DNA of 64,000 nucleotides, from the NCBI RefSeq assembly GCF_016583905.1, contig NZ_NRRY01000005.1, positions 100,550-164,549 on the forward strand, in the 5' to 3' direction. Positions 1-11,172 of this stretch are shown here, in pieces. A program made the position numbers and the translations under genes. The notes under the pieces were generated by a model. It searched no databases. It saw only the letters and a program-made list of their open reading frames with translations, and was not told the DNA's origin. Source of the DNA: Lamprobacter modestohalophilus. GTDB taxonomy: Bacteria; Pseudomonadota; Gammaproteobacteria; Chromatiales; Chromatiaceae. Position 1 is the stretch's first letter; the number at the start of each line of letters is the position of its first letter.

Positions 1-861
1 GATCCCCAGCGTTTCGAGGGCGAGAAACTTGTCAGCCGAGAGTTTCGAGCCAATCGCCAGGCCGAGCATGATGGTCACGATATTGATAATCTCGTTTTGC
101 GCAGCCCGACTCAGGCGCTCAACCACACCGCTCTCGCGCAGCAGGTTACCGAACATCAGCATCCCGATCAGCGGCGCCGCCGAGGGCAGCAGCAGGGCGC
201 AAAGGGCCAGGACGACAAAAGGGAACAGGATGCGCTCGAGCCGCGACACCGGCCGCAACTGCTGCATCACGACCTCTCGCTCCTTCTTGGTCGTCAGCGC
301 ACGCATAATCGGTGGCTGAATGATCGGCACCAACGCCATATAGGAATAGGCCGCGACCGCGATTGCACCAAGCAGATCTGGCGCCAGCCGTGAGGCGAGG
401 AAGATCGCCGTCGGACCATCAGCACCGCCAATAATCGCGATCGCCGAGGCATCCTGCAGCGTGAAGTTAAAGCCTGGCACGAAATTCAGGGCGACGGCCC
501 CGAGCAGCGTGGCAAAGATACCAAATTGCGCCGCCGCGCCGAGCAACAAGGTCGACGGACGCGCGATCAAGGCACCAAAGTCGGTCAGCGCCCCCACGCC
601 CATAAAGATCAGCAGCGGGAAGATGCCGGTCTCCACCCCGACGCTGTAGATCATCCCGAGCAAACCATCAGGCCCACCAATGCCGGCAACCGGGATATTG
701 CTGAGCACGCAACCAAAGCCAATCGGCAACAACAGCAAGGGCTCAAACTTTTTAGCAATCGCCAGATAGACCAGCCCACAGCCAACCGCGATCATCAACA
801 GCTGGCCCCAAACGAAGTTGGCGACACCCGTCGACTGCCAAAGCGTCAGGAGTTCGGCCAT
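1..861 (-). CDS. oadB: Oxaloacetate decarboxylase beta subunit, Na+-translocating (partial, C-terminus outside window)
   Basis: Integral membrane subunit that couples decarboxylation of carboxybiotin to Na+ export. Reading the minus strand from the ATG at 861 gives 287 open codons to the window edge. The protein starts [20 protein letters not shown] and is hydrophobic throughout. It carries the family motifs [14 protein letters not shown] near residue 45, [13 protein letters not shown] near 100 and the ion-site segment [14 protein letters not shown] near 145. A second conserved stretch, [20 protein letters not shown], lies just before the edge. The start is 4 bases after the oadA stop, so it is the last gene of an oadG-oadA-oadB operon. 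The protein is about 100 residues short only because the window ends. Confidence 0.93.
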   Translation of the reverse strand, partial: MAELLTLWQSTGVANFVWGQLLMIAVGCGLVYLAIAKKFEPLLLLPIGFGCVLSNIPVAGIGGPDGLLGMIYSVGVETGIFPLLIFMGVGALTDFGALIARPSTLLLGAAAQFGIFATLLGAVALNFVPGFNFTLQDASAIAIIGGADGPTAIFLASRLAPDLLGAIAVAAYSYMALVPIIQPPIMRALTTKKEREVVMQQLRPVSRLERILFPFVVLALCALLLPSAAPLIGMLMFGNLLRESGVVERLSRAAQNEIINIVTIMLGLAIGSKLSADKFLALETLGI

Positions 862-865
862 CGAT

Positions 866-2677
866 TCAGCCTAACGCGAGCAGGGGCGCGCCGAGCGCCA
901 CTGCGTCACCCTCTTTGACCCGGATATCGGTGACCCGGCCTGCAGAGGGCGCGCGGATCTCCGTCTCCATCTTCATCGCCTCAAGGACGACCAACACGTC
1001 TCCGGATTCGACCGCCTGATCACTGCGAACCTCGACCCGGACGATGCTTCCGGCCATCGGCGCGGTGATCACCCGCCCCTCGATGATGGTCGAGACCTCG
1101 TCCGCCGTCTCCACCGAGCGCACACGCTCTACCACCCCCTGCGGCGACACCGTGACGTCGTAGCCCTTGCCGTTGACCTCGACGTGGTAGGACTCCGGCT
1201 CGGTGTTCGCTAGCGGTCGCGCGGCAGCCGCGGTTGGCGCCGCGGTTAGCGCAGAGGTCGGCGCCGGAACCGGTTCGATCTCCCAAGGCGGTCGCTCGAA
1301 GGCCGAGGCGTTACCCCGATTCTCGAGGAATTTAAGCCCGACTTGCGGGAACATGGCATAGATCAGCACGTCGTCGGCGGCCTCTTTCGCTAGCTCGATG
1401 CTGCGCTCGCTTGCAAGATCGGCAAGCTCGCCGGTCAAACGATCCATCTCCGACGCAATATCATCCGCAGGACGTCCGGTGATCGGTTCCTCGCCGTCTT
1501 TCAGCACCTTTGCCTGCAGCTCAGCGTTGACCGGAGCCGGCGTCGCCCCGTAGGCACCACGCAGCACGCCAGCCGTCTCGTTGGTGATGCTCTTGTAGCG
1601 CTCGCCCATCAGCACATTCAGCACCGACTGGCTGCCGACGATCTGCGAGGTCGGCGTCACCAACGGAATGAAGCCCAGGTCTTCACGCACCTTCGGGATC
1701 TCAGCGAGCACCTCATCCATACGATCGGTCGCGCCCTGTTCCCGCAGTTGGTTCTCCATATTGGTCAACATGCCGCCGGGTACCTGCGCGACCAGGATGC
1801 GCGAGTCGACACCCTTGAGCGAGCCCTCGAAGCGTGCGTACTTCTTGCGCACCTCGCGGAAATAGGCAGCGATCTCTTCGAGCAGCAACAGATCAAGCCC
1901 GGTGTCACGCTCGGTGCCATCCAGAATGGCCACCAACGACTCGGCCGGCGAATGGCCATAGGTCATGCTCATCGAGGAGATCGCCGCATCGACCACATCA
2001 ATTCCAGCCTCGGCGGCCTTGATGTAGGTGGCCGTACTCATGCCGGTGGTCGCATGACAATGCAACGCGATCGGTACCGAGCAGGTCTCCTTCAGCCGCG
2101 TGATCAGCTCCTCGCAGACGTAAGGCCGCAACAGCCCGGCCATGTCCTTGATGCAGATCGAGTGGCAGCCCAGCTCCTCGAGCCGCTTGCCCATGTCGAC
2201 CCAGTAATCGATATTGTGGACCGGACTCACCGTGTAGGACATCGTGCCCTGCGCATGCGCATCCGTCTCCAGCACCGCACGGATGGCCTGCTCGAGGTTG
2301 CGCAGGTCGTTCATCGCGTCGAAGATGCGAAATACATCGACGCCATTCTTCGCCGCGCGTTCGACGAACGTATCCACCACATCATCGGCATAGTGCCGAT
2401 AGCCGAGCAGGTTTTGGCCCCGTAACAGCATCTGCTGTCGTGTATTTGGCATCGCCGCCTTGAGCTGCCGCAAACGCTCCCAGGGGTCCTCACCGAGATA
2501 ACGGATGCAGGCATCGAAGGTGGCACCGCCCCAGGTCTCCAACGACCAATAGCCAACCTGATCGAGCTTGGCCGCGATCGGGAGCATGTCCTCGATGCGC
2601 ATGCGCGTCGCCAGCAACGATTGATGGGCGTCGCGGAGAACGACTTCGGTAATGCCGAGAGGTTTCGGTTCGCTCAT
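866..2677 (-). CDS. oadA: Oxaloacetate decarboxylase alpha subunit (carboxyltransferase plus biotin carrier)
   Basis: Cytoplasmic subunit that transfers CO2 from oxaloacetate to biotin. The 603-residue protein starting [20 protein letters not shown] has the HMGL-like carboxyltransferase barrel (residues about 8-270, metal ligand in [18 protein letters not shown], and HCHATTGMS). A PYC_OADA domain follows to about 460, then an Ala/Pro-rich linker and a C-terminal biotinyl domain. The biotin attachment site is AMKM with the lysine at about residue 569. An upstream in-frame extension exists to 2803 but has no conserved residues and runs into oadG, so the ATG at 2677 is preferred. Expected to act with OadB (4-bp gap) and OadG. 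A pyruvate carboxylase B subunit role is excluded by the flanking oadG and oadB. Confidence 0.95.
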   Translation of the reverse strand: MSEPKPLGITEVVLRDAHQSLLATRMRIEDMLPIAAKLDQVGYWSLETWGGATFDACIRYLGEDPWERLRQLKAAMPNTRQQMLLRGQNLLGYRHYADDVVDTFVERAAKNGVDVFRIFDAMNDLRNLEQAIRAVLETDAHAQGTMSYTVSPVHNIDYWVDMGKRLEELGCHSICIKDMAGLLRPYVCEELITRLKETCSVPIALHCHATTGMSTATYIKAAEAGIDVVDAAISSMSMTYGHSPAESLVAILDGTERDTGLDLLLLEEIAAYFREVRKKYARFEGSLKGVDSRILVAQVPGGMLTNMENQLREQGATDRMDEVLAEIPKVREDLGFIPLVTPTSQIVGSQSVLNVLMGERYKSITNETAGVLRGAYGATPAPVNAELQAKVLKDGEEPITGRPADDIASEMDRLTGELADLASERSIELAKEAADDVLIYAMFPQVGLKFLENRGNASAFERPPWEIEPVPAPTSALTAAPTAAAARPLANTEPESYHVEVNGKGYDVTVSPQGVVERVRSVETADEVSTIIEGRVITAPMAGSIVRVEVRSDQAVESGDVLVVLEAMKMETEIRAPSAGRVTDIRVKEGDAVALGAPLLALG

Positions 2678-2762
2678 GGGCCTGTGTTCCAGGTTGGGTT
2701 CCAAGTAGAGACCGTGATCGTCAAGAAGCAGAAGACGTCGATGGGCAGTGCAAAGGCGTTGG

Positions 2763-4323
<1,561 letters not shown>

Positions 4324-4407
4324 TCACTCGATCAGCCAAACTTTTTACAGCGTCGGCAGCCGCTCGGCGCCGGGCCTTGATAACGCATCGGCTCATGACG
4401 GCTCAGC

Positions 4408-5601
4408 TCAGGCGGCCACATCCGGCACCAGCTGCCAGACGCCGTCAATCTTCGCCAGTCGTTCGCAACAGTTGTAATCGCTCGGCACACCTCGCTGATC
4501 AGGCAGCTCGTAGAGCACCTGCCGCCCCTCGGCCCGGAGCCGTTCGACGATCGGCTGCAGCTCGGGATCAGCATCCCAAGGTGCCATCACCGCTGCCGGC
4601 GCAACCTCGGCCGCCGCAGCCTGCGCCGAGAGCGCAATCAGCCCCTTCAAATCGGAGCTAAAGCCGACCGCCGGGCGCGCGCGCCCAAACACCCGGCCAA
4701 TGTCGTCGTAGCGCCCACCGCGCGCGATCTCGAGCCCCCAGCCGGGGGCAAACGCGGCAAACACGACGCCGGTCTTGTAGGTATAGCCGCGAAGCTCGGC
4801 GAGATCGAAATGCACCGGCAGGTCCGGCAGCCAACGCCGCAGCTCGTCGGCAACCCGCTGTAGTCGATCCAGCGCGCCTAAGACCTGTGGGTCGGCCGCC
4901 CGCAGCATCGTGCTCGCACGCGAGAGGGCGTCCTCACCATTGAGCTCCACCAACGAGAGCAACATGGTCCCAACAGGCCCGGCAACCCCGGTCTCGGTGA
5001 TGATCGCATCGATCTCCGCGCTCGCCTTGCGCTGCAGCGCATCGAACAACCGCAACTCATCAGCGCGCGATAACCCGGCTTGCTGGATCAGCCCCCGATA
5101 GACACCAACGTGGCCGAGATCGAGATAGGGCGACTCGATGCCCGCGGTCTCAAGGGTCCGCACCAACAGTCGCAGCACCTCGACATCGCTCTCCGGACCA
5201 TCATGCCCGTAGATTTCGGCACCGATCTGCAGCGGACTGCGGGTGCCGGCAAAGCCATCGGTGCGGGTATGCAAAATGGTGCCCAGATAGCAGAGCCGGG
5301 TGGGGATCTCTCGGCGCAGATGATGCGCATCGATCCGCGCCACCTGCGGGGTCATGTCAGCGCGCACACCGAGCAGTCGCCCGCTCAGCTGATCCGTGAG
5401 CTTAAAGGTCTGCAGGTCGAGATCCCGGCCGGTCCCCGTGAGCAGGCTTTCTAGGTAGTCGATGAACGGTGGGATAACCAGCTCATAACCCCAGCTTCGA
5501 AAGAGATCGAGCAAGCACCGACGCAACCGCTCTAGCTCAGCGGCCCTAGCAGGCAGCACTTCTTCGATGCCGGTCGGCAGAAGCCAACGCTCGTCGTTCA
5601 T
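4408..5601 (-). CDS. hisZ: ATP phosphoribosyltransferase regulatory subunit (HisRS paralogue)
   Basis: HisZ is a catalytically inactive histidyl-tRNA synthetase paralogue that activates the short form of HisG, the first enzyme of histidine synthesis. The 397-residue protein starting MNDERWLLPTGIEEVLPARA shows class II synthetase folds: the motif 2-like LCYLGTILHTR and a motif 3-like GGRYDDIGRVFGRARPAVGF. It lacks the C-terminal anticodon-binding domain of HisS. An upstream extension of 13 codons exists but runs into yjeT; the ATG at 5601 is preferred, 10 bases after the yjeT stop. Its presence predicts a short-form HisG elsewhere in the genome. Position between yjeT and purA is common outside the enterobacteria. 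Confidence 0.95.
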   Translation of the reverse strand: MNDERWLLPTGIEEVLPARAAELERLRRCLLDLFRSWGYELVIPPFIDYLESLLTGTGRDLDLQTFKLTDQLSGRLLGVRADMTPQVARIDAHHLRREIPTRLCYLGTILHTRTDGFAGTRSPLQIGAEIYGHDGPESDVEVLRLLVRTLETAGIESPYLDLGHVGVYRGLIQQAGLSRADELRLFDALQRKASAEIDAIITETGVAGPVGTMLLSLVELNGEDALSRASTMLRAADPQVLGALDRLQRVADELRRWLPDLPVHFDLAELRGYTYKTGVVFAAFAPGWGLEIARGGRYDDIGRVFGRARPAVGFSSDLKGLIALSAQAAAAEVAPAAVMAPWDADPELQPIVERLRAEGRQVLYELPDQRGVPSDYNCCERLAKIDGVWQLVPDVAA

Positions 5602-5611
5602 CAGATCAGAC

Positions 5612-5797
5612 TCAGTTAACCAGGTAGAGGAGTGCAACACCGCTGAGCATACTCAGGAGCCCCGAAAACCGGAGGCTGCGAGCATCCTGAGAGGCAACCT
5701 GCAGGAGGAGTCGGCGGAACCCATTGGGAGCGATAAATGGCAGCAGCCCCTCGATCACAAGCATCAAGGACAGTGCCAGTAGCAAGGCATGCCACAT
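5612..5797 (-). CDS. yjeT: DUF2065 family small membrane protein (YjeT-like)
   Basis: A 61-residue protein with two predicted membrane helices: LLLALSLMLVIEGLLPFIAP and LLSMLSGVALLYLVN. The pattern 'L.L.LV.EG..P...P..(F/W)' in the first helix and the size fit DUF2065 (E. coli YjeT). Synteny supports this: E. coli also has yjeT between hflC and purA. Function is unknown. It ends 10 bases before hisZ and is probably the first gene of a yjeT-hisZ-purA-oadGAB transcript, because a terminator precedes it after hflC. Confidence 0.85.
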   Translation of the reverse strand: MWHALLLALSLMLVIEGLLPFIAPNGFRRLLLQVASQDARSLRFSGLLSMLSGVALLYLVN

Positions 5798-5821
5798 GGA
5801 TCAACCGGCGCACTCAGCGAA

Positions 5822-5850
5822 TGTATAAGAAAGATTGAATCGTCTCAGAA
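5822..5850 (-). promoter_or_regulatory. Possible sigma-70 promoter for yjeT-hisZ-purA
   Basis: On the minus strand a TATACA box (5822-5827) lies 17 bases downstream of TTCTGA (5845-5850) and 24 bases before the yjeT start. The -10 box is reasonable but the -35 box is weak. It lies between the hflC terminator and yjeT, where a promoter would be expected. Inference from pattern only. Confidence 0.35.
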
Positions 5851-5937
5851 GCAATGGCTGGGCGACAACAGCGGCGATGATTGCAGAACCATTGCGGCCT
5901 GTCTATGCGGCGAGTCAGATGCCCGGGCTTGACGAGA

Positions 5938-5974
5938 GACAAAAAATAAGGCCCGGCAGTCTCGCTGCCGGGCC
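5938..5974 (-). terminator. Rho-independent terminator after hflC
   Basis: A perfect 10-bp GC-rich stem (GGCCCGGCAG, 5950-5959, pairing with CTGCCGGGCC, 5965-5974) with a 5-base loop. On the minus strand it is followed by TTATTTTTTG. It sits 27 bases beyond the hflC stop, so it ends the hflK-hflC transcript. The plus-strand side has no T-run, so it is directional. Confidence 0.9.
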
Positions 5975-6001
5975 TCTTGGTGGCTGGCGACAACACAGGC
6001 G

Positions 6002-6925
6002 CTAACGCGCCGCTGTCCCTGGCAACCTGGGTGACCCACTCAAGGCTGCAGCCGAGCCAGGGTCCTGCGAGTTGAAGAACCGGAAGAACTCCGAATCCGG
6101 CGAGAGCACCAGTGTGCTGCCCTTATTGGCAAAGGTGCGCCGATAGGCGTCCAAGCTGCGGTAGAAGGCGTAGAAATTTGGGTTTTCCTGATAGGCGGTG
6201 GCGTAGATCTCCGCCGCCCGACCATCACCTTCACCGCGCGTTTCTTCAGCCTCCTTGTAGGCATCGGCAATGATCACGGTGCGTTGCCGATCCGCGTCAG
6301 CACGGATGCGCTCAGCAGCCTCAGCACCCTTTGCACGCAGATCACGCGCAACCCGCTCACGCTCGGCGCGCATGCGGTTGTAGACCGATTCACTGACCTC
6401 GGGCGGCAGATCGATCTTCTTGACCCGCACATCCAGCACCTCAACACCAAGCTCGCCGGCTTGCGTATCACTGACCTTGGTCAGCGCCTTCATCAGTTCG
6501 ATGCGGTCTTCGGTCACCACCTCTTGGATGGTGCGCTTACCAAACTCGTCACGCAGCGCGGTATTGATCCGCTCGGAGAGCAACCGCTCGGCACGCGCAC
6601 TATCGCCGCCGGTCGAGCGGAAGAACTGCGCGGCGTCGTTGATGCGCCACTTCGTGTACGAGTCGACGATCACGTCCTTCTTCTCGATGGTCAGGAACCG
6701 CTGTGGTCTGGCATTGAGGGTCTGGATGCGCGCATCGAAGTGCATGATGTTATTCAGCACCGGCACCTTGAAGTGCAGGCCCGGCTCATAACCGCTGCGC
6801 ACGATCTCACCGAGCCGCAGCTTGATGGCCGTCTCCCACTGCTGCACCGTGAAGGTCGACGCGAGGACAATCAGCGCAAGCAGCGCAACAGCAATAGGAA
6901 TCAGGATTTTCTTGGTGTCATCCAT
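6002..6925 (-). CDS. hflC: HflC, SPFH-family modulator of FtsH protease
   Basis: HflC forms with HflK a membrane cage in the periplasm that surrounds FtsH and controls degradation of membrane proteins. The 307-residue protein has an N-terminal anchor (KILIPIAVALLALIVLASTF), an SPFH/band 7 domain from about residue 25 to 200, and a helical C-terminal part with the charged repeat AERIRADADRQRTVIIADAY and the conserved YATAYQENPNFYAFYRSLDAY. Its ATG overlaps the hflK stop by one base (TGATG), so the two are translationally coupled. A strong terminator follows. Confidence 0.97.
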   Translation of the reverse strand: MDDTKKILIPIAVALLALIVLASTFTVQQWETAIKLRLGEIVRSGYEPGLHFKVPVLNNIMHFDARIQTLNARPQRFLTIEKKDVIVDSYTKWRINDAAQFFRSTGGDSARAERLLSERINTALRDEFGKRTIQEVVTEDRIELMKALTKVSDTQAGELGVEVLDVRVKKIDLPPEVSESVYNRMRAERERVARDLRAKGAEAAERIRADADRQRTVIIADAYKEAEETRGEGDGRAAEIYATAYQENPNFYAFYRSLDAYRRTFANKGSTLVLSPDSEFFRFFNSQDPGSAAALSGSPRLPGTAAR

Positions 6926-8103
6926 CAGCGCGAGCTCCGATCGCGGGACACGTCACGAATCTGAGACGTGGTTGGCGGCGCGTTGTACTGGTTCGAATCG
7001 GGTCCATCGAGCATCGAGGTCCGCGGCTGCGCGACCTTCGCCGTCTGGTTCCGCATGATCTGATCCAATGGCAGATACATCAGACTATTCCCCTGCGGCA
7101 CATCGATCAGCACCATATTGCTTCCAGTCAAGACCGACTCGATGGTCTCGAGATAAAGACGCTCACGCGTCACCTCTGGGGCCTTCTCGAACTGGGTCCG
7201 AATCGCATTGAAGCGAGAGGTCTCACCTTCAGCCGAAGCCACGACCTGATCTCGATAGGCCTTAGCGTTCGCGATCGCGCGCGCCGCTTCACCGCGAGCC
7301 TGCGGCAGGATCTCATTGGCGTAGGCCTCAGCCTTGTTCTCGAGCCGCTCCTTGTCCTCGCGCGCCTTGATGGCGTCATCGAAGGCGTCTTTGACCTGCT
7401 CTGGCGGCTTCGCTGGCTGCATGTTGACCGAGGTCACCAGCAGCCCAGTCTTGTACTCATCCATCAAGGACTGAATACCCTGCTGGATCATCGCCGCTAC
7501 GGCACTACGACCCTCGGTCAGGATGAAGTCGAGCTTGGCGCCACCAATGGTCTTGCGCACCACGGTTTCCGTGGCATCCCGCAAGGTCTTCATTGGCGCC
7601 TGATCTTGGAACAGGTAGTTGGATGCGTCCTGGATACGCGACTGCACCGTCAGCTCAACGTCAACGATGTTCTCGTCGCGCGTCAGCATCGCTGCCTTGT
7701 GGCTGAACGAGGAGATCTCGTCAACATTGACCACCTCGACACGCTCGATTGGCCAAGGAATGTGCCAGTGCGGACCCGGCGCCGTGGTCTTCACATAGGC
7801 ACCAAAGCGGAGAACGACGCCGCGCTCAGCCGGATCGATAATGTAGATCCCGGTGAACAGCCAGACGACGAACACACCGGCGAGGATCACGCCGATCGTC
7901 TTCAGGCTCAAATCCACCGCGCTCGGACCACCACCGCCACCGCCACCCGACGAGGAGCCCTTGCCGCCGAACAGGCCACTGACCCGCTCCTGAAGCTTGC
8001 GCACGATCTCGTCGAGGTCCGGCGGCCCACCCTGATTGCCAGGGCCGCCCTGGTTACTACCCCAGGGGTCCCGGTTACCACCTCCCGGTTCATTCCAGGC
8101 CAT
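6925..8103 (-). CDS. hflK: HflK, SPFH-family modulator of FtsH protease
   Basis: Partner of HflC in the HflKC-FtsH complex of the inner membrane. The 392-residue protein begins with a Gly/Pro-rich cytoplasmic tail (GGGNRDPWGSNQGGPGNQGG), a Ser/Gly run, then one membrane helix (TIGVILAGVFVVWLFTGIYI, about 67-86). The SPFH domain follows (PAERGVVLRFGAYVKT onward), with the conserved WHIPWPIE. The C-terminal tail is low in structure. Length and layout are typical of HflK. The gap to hflX upstream is 254 bases, larger than elsewhere in the block, so a separate promoter for hflKC is possible. Confidence 0.97.
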   Translation of the reverse strand: MAWNEPGGGNRDPWGSNQGGPGNQGGPPDLDEIVRKLQERVSGLFGGKGSSSGGGGGGGPSAVDLSLKTIGVILAGVFVVWLFTGIYIIDPAERGVVLRFGAYVKTTAPGPHWHIPWPIERVEVVNVDEISSFSHKAAMLTRDENIVDVELTVQSRIQDASNYLFQDQAPMKTLRDATETVVRKTIGGAKLDFILTEGRSAVAAMIQQGIQSLMDEYKTGLLVTSVNMQPAKPPEQVKDAFDDAIKAREDKERLENKAEAYANEILPQARGEAARAIANAKAYRDQVVASAEGETSRFNAIRTQFEKAPEVTRERLYLETIESVLTGSNMVLIDVPQGNSLMYLPLDQIMRNQTAKVAQPRTSMLDGPDSNQYNAPPTTSQIRDVSRDRSSR

Positions 8104-8283
8104 ACTTGCTCCGATTACACGTTGTTGTGTCGCGTCGTGACGTCGACTCTCGCTGATCGCGAAGCGAGCGCCCTGCGTGCTGCAAGGCTGCTCTCAGTCG
8201 ACCGTTACCGCCTCTCGGCGGCCTCTGCAGTCTTCAGCCGAGAATGCTGACAGCGTCTAGAGTGGGAAAGTGCCGCCCTCGCT

Positions 8284-8314
8284 GCGGTTATCAAGGACGC
8301 GGTTATCCAAGGAC
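8284..8314. repeat. 15/16-bp tandem duplication between hflX and hflK
   Basis: GCGGTTATCAAGGAC (8284-8298) is followed directly by GCGGTTATCCAAGGAC (8299-8314), differing by one inserted C. It lies in the 254-base gap between hflX and hflK. It may be a chance duplication or paired operator half-sites; nothing more can be said. Confidence 0.5.
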
Positions 8315-8357
8315 GTACTCTAAGCCAAAACCGCGCATTGTACGTGGCGTCGGCGGG

Positions 8358-9662
8358 TTACGACAATGCCGGCTCGCCCCTGAGTCGACACTGCTGCCAA
8401 CGCGGATCGGCCTCGAGATAGCGCTCGACCTGCTGTCGCGCCAGCTCCACCTCCATGCGCCAGCCACCTTCATCGGTACCGACATCATTGAGGACGCTGG
8501 CATGCTCGAACAGCCAGGCGCGTAAAGCACCATCCGCCGGGCCGAGCAGAAGCGATTCGTGCACCAACTCGCCACGCAAGCGCTCACTCAAGGCTTCCGT
8601 CAGCAGCTCGACACCAGCACCGGTCTGCGCCGACATCCAGACTCGCCAGGGCCGACCATCGGCATCACGATCCAAGCGCGGAGGCTGATCATCAGCCAGA
8701 TCGATCTTGTTGTAGACCAACAGCTGCGGACAGTCCTGCGCACCGATCTCTGCCAGCACCGACGCAACATCGCGGATGCGGCGGTCCCGCTCCGGCGACG
8801 CCGCATCAACCACGTGCAGCAGCAGGGAGGCCTCGCGCGTCTCCTGCAAGGTCGAGCGGAAGGCCGCGACCAGCTCATGCGGAAGCCCGTTGATGAAGCC
8901 GACGGTATCGGCTAGCACCGTCGCCGGACCAGCCGGCAGGTGCAAACGACGCAGTGTCGGGTCAAGGGTCGCGAACAGCTGATCCGCTTGATAGACACCC
9001 GCCTCGGTGAGCCGATTGAACAGCGTCGACTTGCCCGCGTTGGTGTAGCCCACCAGCGACACGGTAGGAATCTCGGCCCGGTTTCGCGCCCGTCGCCCCT
9101 GTCCACGCTGGGTCTCGACATGGGTCAGCCGCTCGTTCAGCAGCGCAATGCGACGACCGAGCAGCCGACGATCCGTCTCGAGCTGGGTCTCACCCGGACC
9201 GCGCAGTCCGATACCGCCCTTCTGGCGCTCCAGATGGGTCCAGCCGCGCACCAGCCGGGTCGAGAGATGTCGGAGCTGCGCCAGCTCGACTTGCAGCTTG
9301 CCATCGGCAGAGCGGGCGCGTTGGGCAAAGATGTCAAGAATCAGGCCGCTACGATCAACGACGCGACAGGACAGCAGCCGCTCCAGATTGCGCTCCTGAG
9401 CCGGACTCAGTGCATGATCAAAGATCACCAGCTCAGCACCAGCGGCCTCGACCAATGCCTTCAGCTCATCGGCTTTGCCGGAGCCGATGAACAGCCGCGG
9501 GTCGGGCGTGTCTCGGGACCCGCCAAGCGTCCCAACCACCTCCGCACCAGCGGCTTCGGCGAGCAGCTGGAACTCCCCGGCTGCATCATCGGTCGTCCGC
9601 TGGCCGCCCATGGCGATCTGCACCAGGATTGAGCGCTCACCGGCCTCAGGACGCTCAAGCAT
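8358..9662 (-). CDS. hflX: Ribosome-associated GTPase HflX
   Basis: HflX binds the 50S subunit and splits or rescues stalled ribosomes, mainly under heat stress. The 434-residue protein has the N-terminal HflX domain (GSGKADELKALVEAAGAELV near 60-80, then a helical region with GGIGLRGPGETQLETDRR). A G domain follows: P-loop GYTNAGKS near residue 205, LFATLDPT, DTVGF and NKID. The C-terminal extension is about 60 residues. The gene follows hfq, as in E. coli hfq-hflX-hflK-hflC. All nucleotide-binding motifs are intact. Confidence 0.97.
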   Translation of the reverse strand: MLERPEAGERSILVQIAMGGQRTTDDAAGEFQLLAEAAGAEVVGTLGGSRDTPDPRLFIGSGKADELKALVEAAGAELVIFDHALSPAQERNLERLLSCRVVDRSGLILDIFAQRARSADGKLQVELAQLRHLSTRLVRGWTHLERQKGGIGLRGPGETQLETDRRLLGRRIALLNERLTHVETQRGQGRRARNRAEIPTVSLVGYTNAGKSTLFNRLTEAGVYQADQLFATLDPTLRRLHLPAGPATVLADTVGFINGLPHELVAAFRSTLQETREASLLLHVVDAASPERDRRIRDVASVLAEIGAQDCPQLLVYNKIDLADDQPPRLDRDADGRPWRVWMSAQTGAGVELLTEALSERLRGELVHESLLLGPADGALRAWLFEHASVLNDVGTDEGGWRMEVELARQQVERYLEADPRWQQCRLRGEPALS

Positions 9663-9719
9663 CGGATCGCCTCAGACCACCGAACACGCTGGATGGCCTT
9701 AAGTCTGCGCGTGGGACGA

Positions 9720-9968
9720 TCAGCCGTCGTCCTCCTCGATCCCATCCTGAGGCAGCGGCAACTTGACATTGCGCGTCGGCACCACAGTCGAGATGGCGTG
9801 CTTGTAGACCATCTGACTGACATTGTTCTTTAGCAGCACAACGAACTGATCAAAAGATTCGATCTGACCTTGCAGCTTGATCCCGTTCACGAGGAAGATC
9901 GAGACCGGAACCCGCTCTTTGCGCAAGGCGTTCAAAAATGGATCTTGTAGACTCTGCCCCTTGGACAT
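9720..9968 (-). CDS. hfq: RNA chaperone Hfq
   Basis: Hexameric Sm-like protein that pairs small RNAs with mRNAs. The 82-residue protein has the full Sm1 motif ([20 protein letters not shown]) and Sm2 motif ([12 protein letters not shown]) with the conserved YKHA. A short acidic C-terminal tail (DGIEEDD) replaces the long tail of E. coli Hfq. A good ribosome binding site (AAGGAGAATCGCCC) precedes the ATG. It lies between miaA and hflX in the classical order. Confidence 0.98.
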   Translation of the reverse strand: MSKGQSLQDPFLNALRKERVPVSIFLVNGIKLQGQIESFDQFVVLLKNNVSQMVYKHAISTVVPTRNVKLPLPQDGIEEDDG

Positions 9969-10113
9969 GGGCGATTCTCCTTGTTGTTATCACGGACCGG
10001 CATCAGCACAGCGCTGCATGCGATGAAACCGGTAAAGCATTGCAAGATAGCACAGAGATCAACGCAGATGCCTAAGCAAACCGCAAGCCAGGAGAGCAAT
10101 CCAGTACTGCGAT

Positions 10114-11097
10114 CTAACGAGGCTCGGCAGGACTGAGGAAGACCTCCACCTGCTGCAGTGCCGCCTGCTTAACCTCAGCCTCAGCCTCATCCCAGAGCCA
10201 AACCGCGTTCTCCTCAGTGCGTAACCAGGTGTACTGCCGCTTCGCAAGCTGGCGGGTGGCCACCAGCGCCTTCTCGCGCATCTGCTCCCAGCTCAGCTCG
10301 CCGCTGAGATAGGCCCAGAGCTGCCGATACCCGACCGCCCGCATCGATGGCAGCGTCGCATCCAGATCGTCGCGCTCATAGAGCGCGCGGACCTCATCCT
10401 CAAACCCCGCCGCAAGCATCGCCTGCAACCGCAGCTCGATACGCTGATGCAGCGTCGCCCGCTCGCGTGGCGAGCGCACCAGCCTCAACACGCGGTATGG
10501 CAGCGCGCTGCCGGCGTCCCGATGCCAAAGCTCACTCATCGGCCGACCAGTGACCAAGAACACCTCAAGCGCCCGCTGCACACGCTGTGGATCGTTTTGA
10601 TGCACCCGCGCCGCGGTCAGCGGATCGACCTCGACCAGCCAGTCATGCATCGCGGCGGCCCCCTCCGCAGCATAACGCTCAGCCAACTGCGCGCGAACCT
10701 CCGGCTGTGCGGTTGGCAGCGGCGACAGGCCGCCGACCAAGGCGCGCCAGTAGAGCATGGTACCGCCCACCAAGAGCGGGATGCGCCCGGCAGCCGTGAT
10801 CTCCGCCATCGCCGCTAACGCATCGACGCGAAAGCGCGCCGCCGAGTAGGCCTCGCTGGGATCGCAGATGTCGACCAAGCGATGCGGGAAGCGGGCGAGC
10901 ACACTCGGCGCAGGCTTCGCGGTGCCGATGTCCATCCCCCGATAGACCAGCGCCGAATCGACGCTGATCAGCTCGCAGGGCAACTGTGCCGCCAGCGCCA
11001 ACGCCAACTCCGTCTTGCCTGACGCCGTTGGCCCAGTGATGAGGATCGCCGGCGGCGCGGTCTCTCCAGCACCACCGGTCGAATCAGGGGCGGTCAT
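10114..11097 (-). CDS. miaA: tRNA dimethylallyltransferase
   Basis: Adds a dimethylallyl group to A37 of tRNAs reading codons that begin with U. The protein has the P-loop [15 protein letters not shown] near the N-terminus, the substrate motif [19 protein letters not shown], the [13 protein letters not shown] motif and the C-terminal [12 protein letters not shown]. The ATG at 11097 (start MTAPDSTGG) is preferred. An alternative ATG at 11118 would place the first four codons inside a dispersed repeat (11108-11165), which looks like an accidental extension. The gene sits between mutL and hfq, as in most gammaproteobacteria. Confidence 0.96.
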   Translation of the reverse strand: MTAPDSTGGAGETAPPAILITGPTASGKTELALALAAQLPCELISVDSALVYRGMDIGTAKPAPSVLARFPHRLVDICDPSEAYSAARFRVDALAAMAEITAAGRIPLLVGGTMLYWRALVGGLSPLPTAQPEVRAQLAERYAAEGAAAMHDWLVEVDPLTAARVHQNDPQRVQRALEVFLVTGRPMSELWHRDAGSALPYRVLRLVRSPRERATLHQRIELRLQAMLAAGFEDEVRALYERDDLDATLPSMRAVGYRQLWAYLSGELSWEQMREKALVATRQLAKRQYTWLRTEENAVWLWDEAEAEVKQAALQQVEVFLSPAEPR

Positions 11098-11107
11098 CGC
11101 CGGCAAC

Positions 11108-11165
11108 CTAATGCTCATGGCGCGGCGCCACCCCGGAAACTGAATCGCTTGAGATTCACGCTAAG
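11108..11165 (-). repeat. Dispersed intergenic repeat, copy D
   Basis: On the minus strand this copy starts TTAGCGTGAATCTCAAGCGA, continues with CCGGGGTGGCGCCGCGCCAT and ends GCATTAG. It matches copies at 15651, 32532 and 34733. It fills the gap between mutL and miaA. It contains a small dyad (AATC...GATT) and the palindromic GGCGCC core, and its ends (TTA.CGT and GC.TTAG) are roughly inverted. No reading frame is conserved. Confidence 0.75.
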
Positions 11166-11172
11166 TCCAGCG

